In this document: piece after piece, positions 46,223-55,230 of the stretch
Layout of the letters: each line of letters opens with the position of its first letter
How positions within the stretch are numbered: position 1 is the stretch's first letter
Source: Streptomyces canus 299MFChir4.1
GTDB lineage: Bacteria; Actinomycetota; Actinomycetes; Streptomycetales; Streptomycetaceae
DNA: 64,000 nucleotides
Reading direction: 5' to 3'
Assembly (NCBI RefSeq): GCF_000383615.1
Contig: NZ_KB911600.1
Location: forward strand, 1-64,000
Translations under genes and position numbers: made by a program
The notes under the pieces: generated by a model
What the model saw: the letters and a program-made list of their open reading frames with translations, nothing else
Told to the model about the DNA's origin: nothing
Database searches by the model: none

Positions 46223-47827
46223 TCAACGCGAGCCGGCCCCCGCGTTCGCCTCGGTCTTCGTCGGAGGGCCGCCGAGCGCCGTCTCGGCCGCCGAGTACAG
46301 GTCGGCCGGGCGGACCCCGCTCAGCGCCGTGACGAGGTGACCGTCGGGCCGTACGAGAAGGACCGTGTGCGGGGCCGCGCCCGGGTACTCCTCGGCGACC
46401 AGGAGCTCGGCGGAGTGGGGCAGCGCGGTCACCGCCGCGGCCAGCCGGGGCATGATTCCGGCGGTCACCCAGTGCTTGCGTTCCCACACCCCGGTGCCCG
46501 GCGCGACCAGGAGGACGATCAGTGCGCCGCGACCGAGGCGCTCGCGCAGCCGTACGAACGAGCCGTCCTCGGCGGTGACCCGCACATCCGTGACCGACGC
46601 CCCCGGGGGTGTGTCGACGGGCACCTCTCCTTCGAGGTGCCGGGGTGCGAGCGGCGAGTCGGCGTACGCCCCCGGCGCGCCGAGCGGGCCGCGCCCCAAG
46701 TGGCCGTCCGTGAGCAACGCGTCGTGGCCGCGGGCCGAGCCGGGTACCACCGAGCGCAGGCCCCCGCCGCCACGCAGCAGCGGCAGCGCCTGGTCGGCGG
46801 CGCGCAGCCGACCGGCGACGATCGCGCGCCGCTCCGCCTGATAGCTGTCGAGAAGTGCCTCATGGGGGCCGTGGTGCCAGGCCAGGGCCAGTTTCCAGGC
46901 GAGGTTGTCGGCGTCCCGGAGGCCCTCGTCGAGCCCCTGTGTGCCGAGCGCCCCGAGGCAGTGCGCCGCGTCCCCGGCGAGAAAGACCCGGTCGGCGCGC
47001 CAGCGGCGGGCCAACCGGTGGTGGACGGTGTGGACGCCGGTGTCGAGGAGTTCGTACGGCGGTGTCGCGCCGCCCGTCCAGCCCGCGAGGGTCTCCCGGA
47101 CGCGGGCCACCAGGAGCTCGGGCGTGACGAGGTCCTTGCCCGGCGGCAGCAGCCAGTCCAGGCGCCACACGCCCTCGGGGAGGGGGCGGGCCGTGATCTC
47201 CCCGGCCGACGGACCGGACGTCCGCCACGGCGGCATCCGGTGGAGCAACGCCCGGTCCTCCCAGGGGAGTTCCGCGCGCAGGGCGGCGACCGCGTGGCGT
47301 TCCACGGCCGTACGGCCCGGGAAGCGGATGTCCTGGAGCTTGCGCACGGTGGAGCGCGTGCCGTCGCAGCCGACGAGGTAACTGCCGCGCCACCACGTGC
47401 CCTTGGAGCCGCGGGTGTGGGCGGTGACGCCCGAGGGCTCCTGCTCGATGGTGTCGAGACGGCTGTCGGTGATGAGCTTGACCAGCCGCTCCTCGGCGAG
47501 GGCGGTGCGCAGGGCGCCGGTCAGGACGTGCTGGGCGAGGTGCAGGGGGGCGTCCCCGGCCTCCTCGAAGTCGACCTCTCGCATCACCTGCTTGCGGCGC
47601 ATCGACCGCCATCCGGCCCAGTGCACCCCCAGCTCGGTGACCGGCACCCCGGTCAGCCGTGCCATGAGGGCGGCGGTGTCCTCGTGCAGTACGGCGGTGC
47701 GGGCCAGGCGGGAGTCGTCCTTGCCCGGGCCCTCGTCGAGAACCACGGAGGGGACCTCCTGACGCGCCAGCGCCAGGGCGAGCGTGAGCCCGACGGGCCC
47801 CGCTCCGACGATGATCACCGGGTCCAC
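46223..47827 (-). CDS. FAD-dependent aromatic monooxygenase (PheA/TfdB-type)
   Basis: A 534-residue flavoprotein hydroxylase. The N-terminal Rossmann motif is VIIVGAGPVGLTLALALARQ (residues 4-23). The conserved DG-type motif is YLVGCDGTRSTVRK, and the second FAD motif is RVFLAGDAAHCLGALGTQGLDEGLRDADNLAWKLAL. The C-terminal domain is thioredoxin-like, as in phenol-type hydroxylases. The substrate is unknown. GTG at 47827 was taken, with GGCAGGGGG upstream. A promoter is visible at 47911-47940. Confidence 0.88.
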   Translation of the reverse strand: MDPVIIVGAGPVGLTLALALARQEVPSVVLDEGPGKDDSRLARTAVLHEDTAALMARLTGVPVTELGVHWAGWRSMRRKQVMREVDFEEAGDAPLHLAQHVLTGALRTALAEERLVKLITDSRLDTIEQEPSGVTAHTRGSKGTWWRGSYLVGCDGTRSTVRKLQDIRFPGRTAVERHAVAALRAELPWEDRALLHRMPPWRTSGPSAGEITARPLPEGVWRLDWLLPPGKDLVTPELLVARVRETLAGWTGGATPPYELLDTGVHTVHHRLARRWRADRVFLAGDAAHCLGALGTQGLDEGLRDADNLAWKLALAWHHGPHEALLDSYQAERRAIVAGRLRAADQALPLLRGGGGLRSVVPGSARGHDALLTDGHLGRGPLGAPGAYADSPLAPRHLEGEVPVDTPPGASVTDVRVTAEDGSFVRLRERLGRGALIVLLVAPGTGVWERKHWVTAGIMPRLAAAVTALPHSAELLVAEEYPGAAPHTVLLVRPDGHLVTALSGVRPADLYSAAETALGGPPTKTEANAGAGSR

Positions 47828-47910
47828 GACGCGGCGCCCCCTGCCCGCAGCGCAGTAGCGGAAGACGTACGTGAACAGGAGGGTGGGGCAGGGTGCACGA
47901 TCACAGAACG

Positions 47911-47940
47911 TATGCAACCCATTGCCGGTGCTTGCGTCAA
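47911..47940 (-). promoter_or_regulatory. Promoter of FAD monooxygenase
   Basis: On the minus strand TTGACG (47940-47935), an 18-nt spacer and TGCATA (47916-47911), about 80 nt before the chosen GTG. Confidence 0.6.
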
Positions 47941-47943
47941 GTG

Positions 47944-47977
47944 ACGGAGGCAGTGGCGATCATGCCACTGCCTCCGT
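47944..47977. terminator. Terminator of the gluABCD operon
   Basis: ACGGAGGCAGTGGC (47944-47957), loop GATCAT, GCCACTGCCTCCGT (47964-47977). A perfect 14-bp stem, 38 bp after the gluD stop and next to the monooxygenase promoter. Confidence 0.85.
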
Positions 47978-48015
47978 GTCGTTCGCACTTGCGGTTCAGG
48001 TCACCTGACCGACTG

Positions 48016-48927
48016 TCAGAATCCGCCGCCGGCGTTCTCACCGGTTCCGTAGGTGCCGCGCACGGCGGCCGGGTTGACCTCCACCGTGTCCTCGCCCAGC
48101 ACCGCGCCCGTGCTCTTCTTGCTGCGCCGCAGCCGCTTCTCCAGCCAGCTCGCGAAACTGGTGAGGAGGAAGTTGACGACGATGTAGATGATGCCGACGA
48201 CGATGAAGCTCGGAATGACGTTGGCGTAGTTGGCCGCCAGCGTGCTGCGGGAGTTGAGGAGCTCCGTGAAGCCGAGCATCACGCCGCCCAGCGCGGTGTC
48301 CTTCACGATGACGACCAGCTGGCTGACGATGGCCGGCAGCATCGCGGTGACCGCCTGCGGGAGCAGGATGCTGGACATCGTCTGGCCCTTGCGCAGGCCG
48401 ACCGCGTAGGCCGCCTCCGTCTGTCCCTTGGGCAGCGAGAGGATGCCGGCCCGGACGATCTCGGCGAGGACCGAGGCGTTGTAGAGCACCAGGCCGGTGA
48501 CGACGGCGTACAGGGGCCGCTGTTCGCTGCTGATGTCCGTGGAGCGGACGTAGAACTCGTTCGCGAACAGCATCAGCAGCAGCACCGGGATCGCCCGGAA
48601 GAACTCGACCACGGTGCCGGCCACGCCCCGTACCCAGGCGTGGTCGGACATGCGGGCGATGCCGAAGACCGCGCCCAGCGGAAGGGCGATCACCATGGAG
48701 ATCGCCGCTGCCTTGAGAGTGTTGCCGAGGCCGGGCAGGAGGTACGTCGTCCAGGCCTCACCGGTGGTGAAGGGCTCCCAGAGATTCCACTCCAGCTGGT
48801 TCTTGTCGTCCATCTTGAGCCACACCCACCACAGCAGGAGGGCGAGGAGGAGGGTGAAGACGACCGACAGGAGGACGTTGCGCCGTTTGGCGCGGGGTCC
48901 CGGAGTGTCGTAGAGGACCGAACTCAT
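48016..48927 (-). CDS. gluD: Glutamate ABC transporter permease GluD
   Basis: A 303-residue HisM-type inner-membrane permease. It has five or more membrane helices (RRNVLLSVVFTLLLALLLWWVW near the N-terminus) and the amino-acid-permease EAA-like loop LSLPKGQTEAAYAVGLRKGQTMSSILLPQAV. The C-terminal tail of about 45 residues is cytoplasmic. ATG at 48927 overlaps gluC by four bases. It is the last gene of the gluABCD operon, known in Corynebacterium and Streptomyces for glutamate uptake. Confidence 0.92.
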   Translation of the reverse strand: MSSVLYDTPGPRAKRRNVLLSVVFTLLLALLLWWVWLKMDDKNQLEWNLWEPFTTGEAWTTYLLPGLGNTLKAAAISMVIALPLGAVFGIARMSDHAWVRGVAGTVVEFFRAIPVLLLMLFANEFYVRSTDISSEQRPLYAVVTGLVLYNASVLAEIVRAGILSLPKGQTEAAYAVGLRKGQTMSSILLPQAVTAMLPAIVSQLVVIVKDTALGGVMLGFTELLNSRSTLAANYANVIPSFIVVGIIYIVVNFLLTSFASWLEKRLRRSKKSTGAVLGEDTVEVNPAAVRGTYGTGENAGGGF

Positions 48928-49592
48928 CGCTTCACCGCCAGTCGCTTGGCGAGCCAGCCGAGGAGGAGGCCGGTCGGCAGGGTCAGTACCACGAAGCCGA
49001 ACGCGAAGACCGCGCCGATGGCGAGCGTCTGGGCTTCGTTCTCGATCATGGTCTTCATCAGGGTGGCGGCCTCGGCCACGCCGATCGCGGCCGCCACGGT
49101 GGTGTTCTTGGTCAGCGCGATCAGCACGTTGGCCAGTGGGCCGATGACCGAGCGGAAGGCCTGCGGGAGCACGATGAGGCGTAGGGTCTGGCCGAAGTTC
49201 AGCCCGATCGCGCGGGCCGCCTCGGCTTGGCCGAGCGGCACCGTGTTGATGCCGGAACGGATCGCCTCGCAGACGAACGCCGCGGTGTAGACGACGAACC
49301 CGAGCACCGCCAGCCGGAAGCCCTGGACGTCGAAGTTGTCCGCCGCGCCCATGGTCACACCGAAGATGTCGGCGAGACCGAGCGAGGCGAAGACGATGAT
49401 GACCGTCAGGGGGATGTTCCGGACGATGTTGACGTAGGCGGTGCCGAAGCCGCGCATCAACGGGACTGGGCTGACCCGCATCGCGGCCAGCAGAGTGCCC
49501 CAGATCAAGGAGCCGACGGCGGACAGGGCGGTGAGTTTCACCGTCATCCAGAACGCCCCGAGGACGTCATAACCTTCTAGAAAGTCGAACAC
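48924..49592 (-). CDS. gluC: Glutamate ABC transporter permease GluC
   Basis: A 222-residue HisM-type permease with about five membrane helices. The EAA-like loop is NTVPLGQAEAARAIGLNFGQTLRLIVLPQAFRSVIGPL. The GTG start at 49592 follows 108 bp after gluB, in a gap that contains a strong hairpin. The stop overlaps the gluD ATG by four bases. It pairs with GluD to form the membrane channel. Confidence 0.92.
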   Translation of the reverse strand: MFDFLEGYDVLGAFWMTVKLTALSAVGSLIWGTLLAAMRVSPVPLMRGFGTAYVNIVRNIPLTVIIVFASLGLADIFGVTMGAADNFDVQGFRLAVLGFVVYTAAFVCEAIRSGINTVPLGQAEAARAIGLNFGQTLRLIVLPQAFRSVIGPLANVLIALTKNTTVAAAIGVAEAATLMKTMIENEAQTLAIGAVFAFGFVVLTLPTGLLLGWLAKRLAVKR

Positions 49593-49646
49593 GATCTCCC
49601 GCGCTTCCGGGTGTGTGGCGTGCGTGTGGCGTACGTGGACGGGCGC

Positions 49647-49686
49647 GGCGCGCCGCCGCCCTGATCGCGGCGGGCGGCGGCGCGCC
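49647..49686 (-). terminator. Intercistronic hairpin between gluB and gluC
   Basis: GGCGCGCCGCCGCCC (49647-49661), 10-nt loop, GGGCGGCGGCGCGCC (49672-49686). A perfect 15-bp GC-only stem, 14 bp after the gluB stop. It probably attenuates read-through or protects the 3' end so that the binding protein is made in excess. Confidence 0.75.
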
Positions 49687-49700
49687 GGTGGGTCCCTGCG

Positions 49701-50546
49701 TTACTTGACGATGACGCCGACCTTCGGGGCGGGCTCGTTCTTGTAGCCGGCCGGGCCGAAGTTCTTGTCGACCGCCTTCTGCCAGGAGCCGTCGCTGACC
49801 ATCTTCTCCAGGGCGGCGTTGACCTTGTTCACGGTCGCGGTGTCGCCCTTCTTCACACCGATGCCGTAGTTCTCGTTGCTCAGCTTGAGGCCGGCGAGCT
49901 TGAACTGGCCCTTGTACTTGTCCTGGGCCGCGAAGCCCGCGAGGATCGAGTCGTCCGTGGTCACCGCGTCGACGGCGCCGCTCTGCAGGCCGGCGATGCA
50001 CTCCGAGTAGCCGCCGTACTGCTTCAGCTGGGCCTTCGGGGCGAAGTCGTCGTGGACGTTCTGCGCCGAGGTGGAGCCGGTCACGGAACACAGCTTCTCG
50101 CCGTTGAGGTCCGTGGCCTGGCTGATCTTGGAGTCCTTCTTGACCAGCAGGTCCTGGTGGGCCAGCAGGTACGGGCCGGCGAAGTCGACCTTCTTCTTGC
50201 GTTCGTCGTTGATCGAGTAGGTGGCCGCGATGATCTTCACGTCGCCACGGGCGAGCGCGTTCTCACGGTCGGCGCTCTTGGTCTCGACGAACTCGATCTG
50301 GTCGGGCTTGTAGCCGAGCTGCTTGGCCACGTAGGTCGCCACGTCCACGTCGAAGCCGGAGAAGGAGCCGTCGGGCTCCTTGAGGCCGAGACCGGGCTGG
50401 TCGTACTTGATACCGATCTTGATCTTGCCGCCGCCGCCGGAACCCGAGCCGGAGCCCTCGTCCTTGCTGTCGCCGCCGCAGGCGGTCGCGGACAGGGCGA
50501 GGGCGAGGACGGCGGCCGAGGCGGCGGTGACCTTGCGGAGCTTCAT
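49701..50546 (-). CDS. gluB: Glutamate-binding lipoprotein GluB
   Basis: A 281-residue solute-binding protein. The signal peptide ends in a lipobox with Cys23 (LALSATACGG), followed by a Gly/Ser linker. The amino-acid-binding fold is seen in YDQPGLGLKEPDGSFSGFDVDVATYVAKQLG, ARGDVKIIAATYSINDERKKKVDFAGPYLLAHQDLLVK and SGAVDAVTTDDSILAG. ATG at 50546 with AAAGGATG upstream. It lies between gluA and gluC. Confidence 0.93.
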   Translation of the reverse strand: MKLRKVTAASAAVLALALSATACGGDSKDEGSGSGSGGGGKIKIGIKYDQPGLGLKEPDGSFSGFDVDVATYVAKQLGYKPDQIEFVETKSADRENALARGDVKIIAATYSINDERKKKVDFAGPYLLAHQDLLVKKDSKISQATDLNGEKLCSVTGSTSAQNVHDDFAPKAQLKQYGGYSECIAGLQSGAVDAVTTDDSILAGFAAQDKYKGQFKLAGLKLSNENYGIGVKKGDTATVNKVNAALEKMVSDGSWQKAVDKNFGPAGYKNEPAPKVGVIVK

Positions 50547-50636
50547 GGTGAACATCCTTTGGGTGGTGAAGAGAGAGCCGTCGGTGGTCGATCCGGGTGG
50601 CACGTCAGCGGCGCGACACGTCAACGGTGTGACACG

Positions 50637-51413
50637 TCAGTGGTGAAGGATCTTCGACAGGAAGTCCTTGGCGCGGTCGCTGCGCGGATTGCTGAAGAAC
50701 TGGTCGGGCGCAGCCTCCTCGACGATCCGTCCGTCCGCCATGAACACCACGCGGTTTGCGGCCGATCGTGCGAAACCCATTTCGTGCGTGACGACGATCA
50801 TTGTCATGCCGTCGCGGGCGAGCTGCTGCATGACCTCCAGCACCTCGTTGATCATCTCAGGGTCGAGCGCCGACGTGGGCTCGTCGAAGAGCATGACCTT
50901 GGGGTCCATCGCCAGGGCGCGGGCGATGGCGACACGCTGCTGCTGACCGCCGGACAGCTGGGCGGGGTACTTGTCCGCCTGCGTGGCGACGCCGACCCGG
51001 TCGAGCAGGGCGCGCGCCTTCTCCTCGGCCTGCTTCTTGTCGGCCTTACGGACCTTGATCTGGCCCAGCATCACGTTCTCGAGCACGGTCTTGTGCGCGA
51101 AGAGGTTGAAGGACTGGAAGACCATGCCGACGTCGGCGCGCAGCCGCGCCAGTTCCTTGCCCTCCTGGGGCAGCGGCTTGCCGTCGATGGTGATCGAACC
51201 CGTGTCGATCGTCTCCAGGCGGTTGATGGTGCGGCAAAGGGTGGACTTCCCGGACCCGGAGGGTCCGATGACCACGACGACCTCGCCGCGGGCGATCGTC
51301 AGGTCGACGTCCTGGAGTACGTGCAACGCGCCGAAGTGCTTGTTGACGCTCTTCAGGACGACCAGCTCGCCGGTCGCGGCCACATCTTCCTTGGCCACCG
51401 ATACTTCGGTCAT
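50637..51413 (-). CDS. gluA: Glutamate ABC transporter ATP-binding protein GluA
   Basis: A 258-residue ABC ATPase. Walker A GPSGSGKS is at residues 50-57, the Q-loop is VFQSFNLFAH, the ABC signature is LSGGQQQR, and Walker B is VMLFDEPTSALDPE with switch His in VVTHEMGFA. It is the first gene of gluABCD. The divergent two-component gene pair starts 312 bp away. Confidence 0.94.
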   Translation of the reverse strand: MTEVSVAKEDVAATGELVVLKSVNKHFGALHVLQDVDLTIARGEVVVVIGPSGSGKSTLCRTINRLETIDTGSITIDGKPLPQEGKELARLRADVGMVFQSFNLFAHKTVLENVMLGQIKVRKADKKQAEEKARALLDRVGVATQADKYPAQLSGGQQQRVAIARALAMDPKVMLFDEPTSALDPEMINEVLEVMQQLARDGMTMIVVTHEMGFARSAANRVVFMADGRIVEEAAPDQFFSNPRSDRAKDFLSKILHH

Positions 51414-51725
51414 CGCTCTCTGGCTCCGTCCTCCTCGGTTTCGGAGGACAGTAGTAACCCCACGCGACCAGCGTCATTAGTCTTGAGGGGAATCTGAGGA
51501 TCACGATCCGATAGCAAACGGACACATGTCGTAGCACTTGTCACCAGTACGCATCCGGTGTGCGTATCGGCCGGGTAACGGAAGCCCGGCGCAACCGGAA
51601 CGCTCTTGACGCCGTCCTCATCCATCAGCATGACTGCACGGAGCGCACGCGCGCGTGTGTACGCACAGTTGTACCTGTTCATTGCATATTCGGATAGTAC
51701 GTCCGATGGACCAAAGGGGGCCGGG
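51414..51725. other. Divergent region gluA/response regulator
   Basis: A 312-bp gap. Beyond the response-regulator promoter (51669-51698) I see a TCGGA-TAGTACG-TCCGA palindrome (51690-51706) overlapping its -10 and start. No gene is supported. The gluA promoter must lie in the left half but is not clear by eye. Confidence 0.5.
51669..51698 (+). promoter_or_regulatory. Putative promoter of OmpR-type response regulator
   Basis: TTGTAC (51669-51674), an 18-nt spacer and GATAGT (51693-51698). The palindrome at 51690-51706 covers the -10, suggesting autoregulation. Confidence 0.5.
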
Positions 51726-52412
51726 GTGAGACTTCTCCTCGTCGAGGACGACAACCACGTGGCCGCCGCGCTGTCCGCGGTGCTCGCCCGGCACGGTTTC
51801 GACGTCACGCACGCGCGCAGCGGCGAGGAGGCACTCCAGGCGCTGGTCCCGGAGAGCGACGGCTTCGGGGTCGTGCTCCTGGACCTCGGGCTGCCCGACC
51901 AGGACGGCTACGAGGTGTGCGGCAAGATCCGCAAGCGCACCAGCACGCCGGTGATCATGGTCACCGCGCGGTCCGACGTACGTTCCCGCATCCACGGGCT
52001 GAACCTCGGCGCCGACGACTATGTGGTCAAGCCGTACGACACGGGGGAGCTCCTCGCCCGCATCCATGCCGTGAGCCGGCGCACCGCCCACGAGGACGTG
52101 CTCGGCGGCGGGGACACCGCGCTGGTTCTCGGCGCCGTGCGCATCGAACTGCCGACGCGTCAGGTCACCGTGGACGGCACGGTCGTCCAGCTCACCCGCA
52201 AGGAGTTCGACCTCCTCGCGCTGCTCGCCCAGCGGCCCGGCGTGGTCTTCCGGCGCGAGCAGATCATCAGCGAGGTCTGGCGCACCAGCTGGGAAGGCAC
52301 CGGCCGCACGCTGGAGGTCCATGTGGCGTCCCTGCGCGCGAAGTTGCGGATGCCGGCGCTGATCGAGACGGTGCGGGGGGTCGGGTATCGGTTGGTGGCG
52401 CCGGGGGCGTAG
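51726..52412 (+). CDS. OmpR/PhoB-family response regulator
   Basis: A 228-residue regulator. The receiver domain has acceptor Asp53 (VVLLDLGLPDQDG), acidic LLVEDDNH and Lys in YVVKPYDTGELLAR. The C-terminal winged helix (QLTRKEFDLLALLAQRPGVVFRREQIISEVW ... LEVHVASLRAKL ... VRGVGYRLV) binds DNA. GTG at 51726 with AAGGGGG upstream. The cognate kinase is 380 bp downstream. The signal is unknown; adjacency to gluABCD makes glutamate-related control possible but unproven. Confidence 0.9.
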   Translation: MRLLLVEDDNHVAAALSAVLARHGFDVTHARSGEEALQALVPESDGFGVVLLDLGLPDQDGYEVCGKIRKRTSTPVIMVTARSDVRSRIHGLNLGADDYVVKPYDTGELLARIHAVSRRTAHEDVLGGGDTALVLGAVRIELPTRQVTVDGTVVQLTRKEFDLLALLAQRPGVVFRREQIISEVWRTSWEGTGRTLEVHVASLRAKLRMPALIETVRGVGYRLVAPGA

Positions 52413-52792
52413 GGCCCACCGGGGCTCGGCGGGGCTCAGCGGGCGAAGAAGCTTCCGGAGGAAACCGTGGGCCCCAGAGCTGTGCGAGGCTCGGGGGGAG
52501 GAATGTGGGTCGGGTGAGGGACGGTGGCTGTGGACGCGGGTGAGTGCGGCGGTGCGGGTGCCCGTGTGTGCGGTGGTGGTCGTGAATCGCTTGACGCGGG
52601 GGCCCGGGGTGGAACGGGGGCGGGTGTCCGGCCGAGCCGGGGGGCGGTGCTCGGCGTGGGCGCGGCGCCTGGGCAGGTGAGCGCCCCCTTCCGCGGGGGG
52701 CGTGCCGTCGCGGTGCGTCAGTGCCCGGGTATGCTCAGCGGTGCCCGTGTGCGTCGGAGCGCGCGGCTTCGGGGCGGGGTGTAGGCGGGGTC
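52413..52792. other. 380-bp non-coding gap
   Basis: Very G-rich on the + strand. Open frames here have low-complexity Gly/Arg/Ala content and no SD. I see no hairpin or gene I can support. It separates a response regulator from its kinase, which are usually adjacent. Confidence 0.5.
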
Positions 52793-54175
52793 GTGCGTAC
52801 ACGTCTTCTTCCGCTTCTCATCGTTCTCATGGCCGCCATGCTGCTGGCCCTGGGCGTGCCGCTCGCCATCGGTATGGCCTCCGCGCAGCAGCAGAAAGTC
52901 GTCGTCGACCGGATCGACGACACCGCCCACTTCGCCGCGCTCGCCCAGTTCGTCACCGACGCCTCCGACGAGCGCCTGGAGACCCTGGAGAGCGAACTCG
53001 CCAGCTACTACAGGGTCTACGGCATCCGCGTCGGTGTCTTCTATGACGGCGACGTACCCATGGCCACGGCGCCCCGCGGGTGGTTCCTCCCCCGCACGGG
53101 CGAGGTGCGCGACGCGTTCGGCGAGGCCCTGCTCAGCCGCCGCAGCCAGGACCCCAAGCAGGTGTGGCCCTGGCAGCGGGGCCGGCTGGTCGTCGCCTCT
53201 CCGGTGATCCGGGACGGCGACGTCGTCGCGGTCGTCGTCACCGACTCGCCCACCGGACCGATGCGTTCACGGATCCTGCAGGACTGGCTCGTCATCTTCG
53301 CGGGCGAACTCGCCGCCATGCTGCTGGCCGTCGGCGCCGCCCTGCGGCTGACCGGCTGGGTGCTCAGGCCCGTACGGGTCCTCGACGCCACCACCCACGA
53401 CATCGCCACCGGGCGGCTCAAGTCCCGGGTGGCGGTGGCCGGTGGACCGCCCGAACTCAGGCGCCTGGCACGGTCGTTCAACGAAATGGTGGACAACGTC
53501 GAGGACGTGTTGGAGCAGCAGCGGGCCTTCGTCGCCGACGCCTCGCACCAGTTGAGGAATCCGCTCGCCGCACTGCTGCTGCGCATCGAGCTGCTCGCCT
53601 TCGAACTTCCCGAGGGGAACGCCGAGATCGCCTCCGTGCAGACGGAGGGCAAACGCCTCGCCCAAGTCCTCGACGGCCTCCTCGACCTCGCGCTCGCCGA
53701 GCACACCGAGGCGGACCTGAGCATCACCGACATCGGCGAACTCACTGCCGAACGGGTCGCCGCCTGGACCCCCACCGCCGAGGCCAAGGGAGTGCGGCTG
53801 GTGGGGAGTTGTCCGCCCACCACCGCCTGGGCCGACCCCGTGACCCTCTCCAGCGCCCTGGACGCGGTCATCGACAACGCGCTCAAGTTCACGCCGCAGG
53901 AGGAGACCGTCGAGGTCACGGTCGCCGCGGACGGGAACACCTCCACGGTCGTCGTCGCCGACCGCGGACCCGGGCTCACCGACGAGGAACTCGCGCGCGT
54001 CGGCGACCGGTTCTGGCGCAGCGGGCAGCATCAGAACGTCAAGGGGTCAGGTCTCGGACTGTCCATCTCGCGGGCGCTCCTGGCCGCGGGGGGCGGGGTG
54101 ATCTCGTACGGCCACCACGAGCCGCACGGGCTGGTGGTCACCGTGTCCGTGCCCCGTAGCCGCCCTACGGTATGA
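52793..54175 (+). CDS. Sensor histidine kinase (HAMP, HisKA, HATPase)
   Basis: A 460-residue membrane kinase. TM1 is LLPLLIVLMAAMLLALGVPLAIGMA (about 6-30) and TM2 lies at about residues 163-185 (LVIFAGELAAMLLAVGAALRL). A HAMP domain follows (LRPVRVLDATTHDIATGRLKSRV). HisKA has acceptor His252 (VADASHQLRNPLAALL), and the ATPase has DNALKFTP, DRGPGLTDEE and GSGLGLSISRALL. The periplasmic domain of about 130 residues is not recognised. GTG at 52793. It is presumably the partner of the upstream OmpR-type regulator. Confidence 0.9.
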   Translation: MRTRLLPLLIVLMAAMLLALGVPLAIGMASAQQQKVVVDRIDDTAHFAALAQFVTDASDERLETLESELASYYRVYGIRVGVFYDGDVPMATAPRGWFLPRTGEVRDAFGEALLSRRSQDPKQVWPWQRGRLVVASPVIRDGDVVAVVVTDSPTGPMRSRILQDWLVIFAGELAAMLLAVGAALRLTGWVLRPVRVLDATTHDIATGRLKSRVAVAGGPPELRRLARSFNEMVDNVEDVLEQQRAFVADASHQLRNPLAALLLRIELLAFELPEGNAEIASVQTEGKRLAQVLDGLLDLALAEHTEADLSITDIGELTAERVAAWTPTAEAKGVRLVGSCPPTTAWADPVTLSSALDAVIDNALKFTPQEETVEVTVAADGNTSTVVVADRGPGLTDEELARVGDRFWRSGQHQNVKGSGLGLSISRALLAAGGGVISYGHHEPHGLVVTVSVPRSRPTV

Positions 54176-54189
54176 CCGAGGTAGTCGTC

Positions 54190-55185
54190 CTACGGCTTGA
54201 CCGAGCGGTAATAGCGGCGGGCGCCCTCGTGGAGGGGGACCGGGTCGGTGTAGATCGCCGTGCGTACGTCCACCAGCTGGGCGGAGTGCACGTCCCGGCC
54301 GATGCCGTCCCTGCTCTTGATCACGGTCCGGGTGAGCCACTCGGTGAGCTCGGGGTCCATGTCCTTGCGGGTGATCAGCAGGTTGGAGACGGCCATCGTC
54401 GGGACGGTCCTGTTGTTCTGGACGGACGGGTACGCCGACGCCGGCATGTTGGTGGCCCGGTAGTAGCGGGTGGGCTCGCCCTCGGCGTGCAGCGTCGCCA
54501 CGAGGGAGGGTTCGATCGGGACGAAGCGGAACGCGGAGCGTTCGGCCAGCTGCTTCAGCCCGTCGGTGGGCAGGCCGCCGGACCAGAAGAACGCGTCCAG
54601 GCCGTGGCCGAGGAGCTTGGGGCCGGTGTCGATGCCCTCGGCCCTCGGCTGGATGTCCTTGGCCGGGTCGATGCCGGCGGCGTCGAGCACGCGCTCCGCT
54701 ATCAGCCGTACGCCGGAGTTGGGGACGCCGATGGAGACGCGCTTGCCCTTCAGGTCGGTGATGGTGTGGATGTCGGAGTCGGCGGGGACGACGAGCTGGA
54801 CGTAGTCGTCGTAGAGGCGGGCCAGGCCGCGGAGCTGGTCGGCGCCGGGGTCGCCGTTCTGCTGGTAGGTCTCCACCGCGTCGGCCGCGGCGATGGCGAA
54901 GTCGGACTTCCCGGTCGCCACGAGTCTGACGTTCTCCTGGGAGCCCGCGCTGGTCTCCAGCTTCACCTTCAGGTCCGGCATGTCCTTGTGGATCTCCTTC
55001 TGGAGGAGTCCGCCGTACTTCTGGTAGACGCCTTGCTTCGTGCCCGTGCTGAAGGTGATCGTGCCGGTCGGGGGGTTCTCGCCCAGCGGGAGCAGCCACC
55101 ACAGGAGCAGGCCGAGGGCCACGAGGGCGGCGGCCGCGGTCTGGAGCGCCTGGCGGCGGCTGAGGTGGGGGAACGGCTTGGGCAT
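54190..55185 (-). CDS. TAXI-family TRAP transporter solute-binding protein
   Basis: A 331-residue protein. The N-terminus has a Tat-like SRRQALQ motif and a hydrophobic segment (TAAAALVALGLLLWWLLPL). The TAXI fold is seen in TITFSTGTKQGVYQKYGGLLQKEI, SAGSQENVRLVATGKSDFAIAAADAV, LVVPADSDIHTITDLKGKRVSIGVPNSGVRLIAERVL and LDAFFWSGGLPTDGL. No TRAP permease gene is adjacent. It is convergent with the kinase gene 14 bp away. ATG at 55185. Confidence 0.85.
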   Translation of the reverse strand: MPKPFPHLSRRQALQTAAAALVALGLLLWWLLPLGENPPTGTITFSTGTKQGVYQKYGGLLQKEIHKDMPDLKVKLETSAGSQENVRLVATGKSDFAIAAADAVETYQQNGDPGADQLRGLARLYDDYVQLVVPADSDIHTITDLKGKRVSIGVPNSGVRLIAERVLDAAGIDPAKDIQPRAEGIDTGPKLLGHGLDAFFWSGGLPTDGLKQLAERSAFRFVPIEPSLVATLHAEGEPTRYYRATNMPASAYPSVQNNRTVPTMAVSNLLITRKDMDPELTEWLTRTVIKSRDGIGRDVHSAQLVDVRTAIYTDPVPLHEGARRYYRSVKP

Positions 55186-55230
55186 GCGGGTGATCCTGCC
55201 ACGCCCTCCGGGGGTTGGGGTTGGGGTTTG

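Noticed and set aside
52524..52784. 86-codon open frame in the gap before the OmpR-type kinase
   Set aside because: Low-complexity Gly/Arg composition, no SD and no recognised family.
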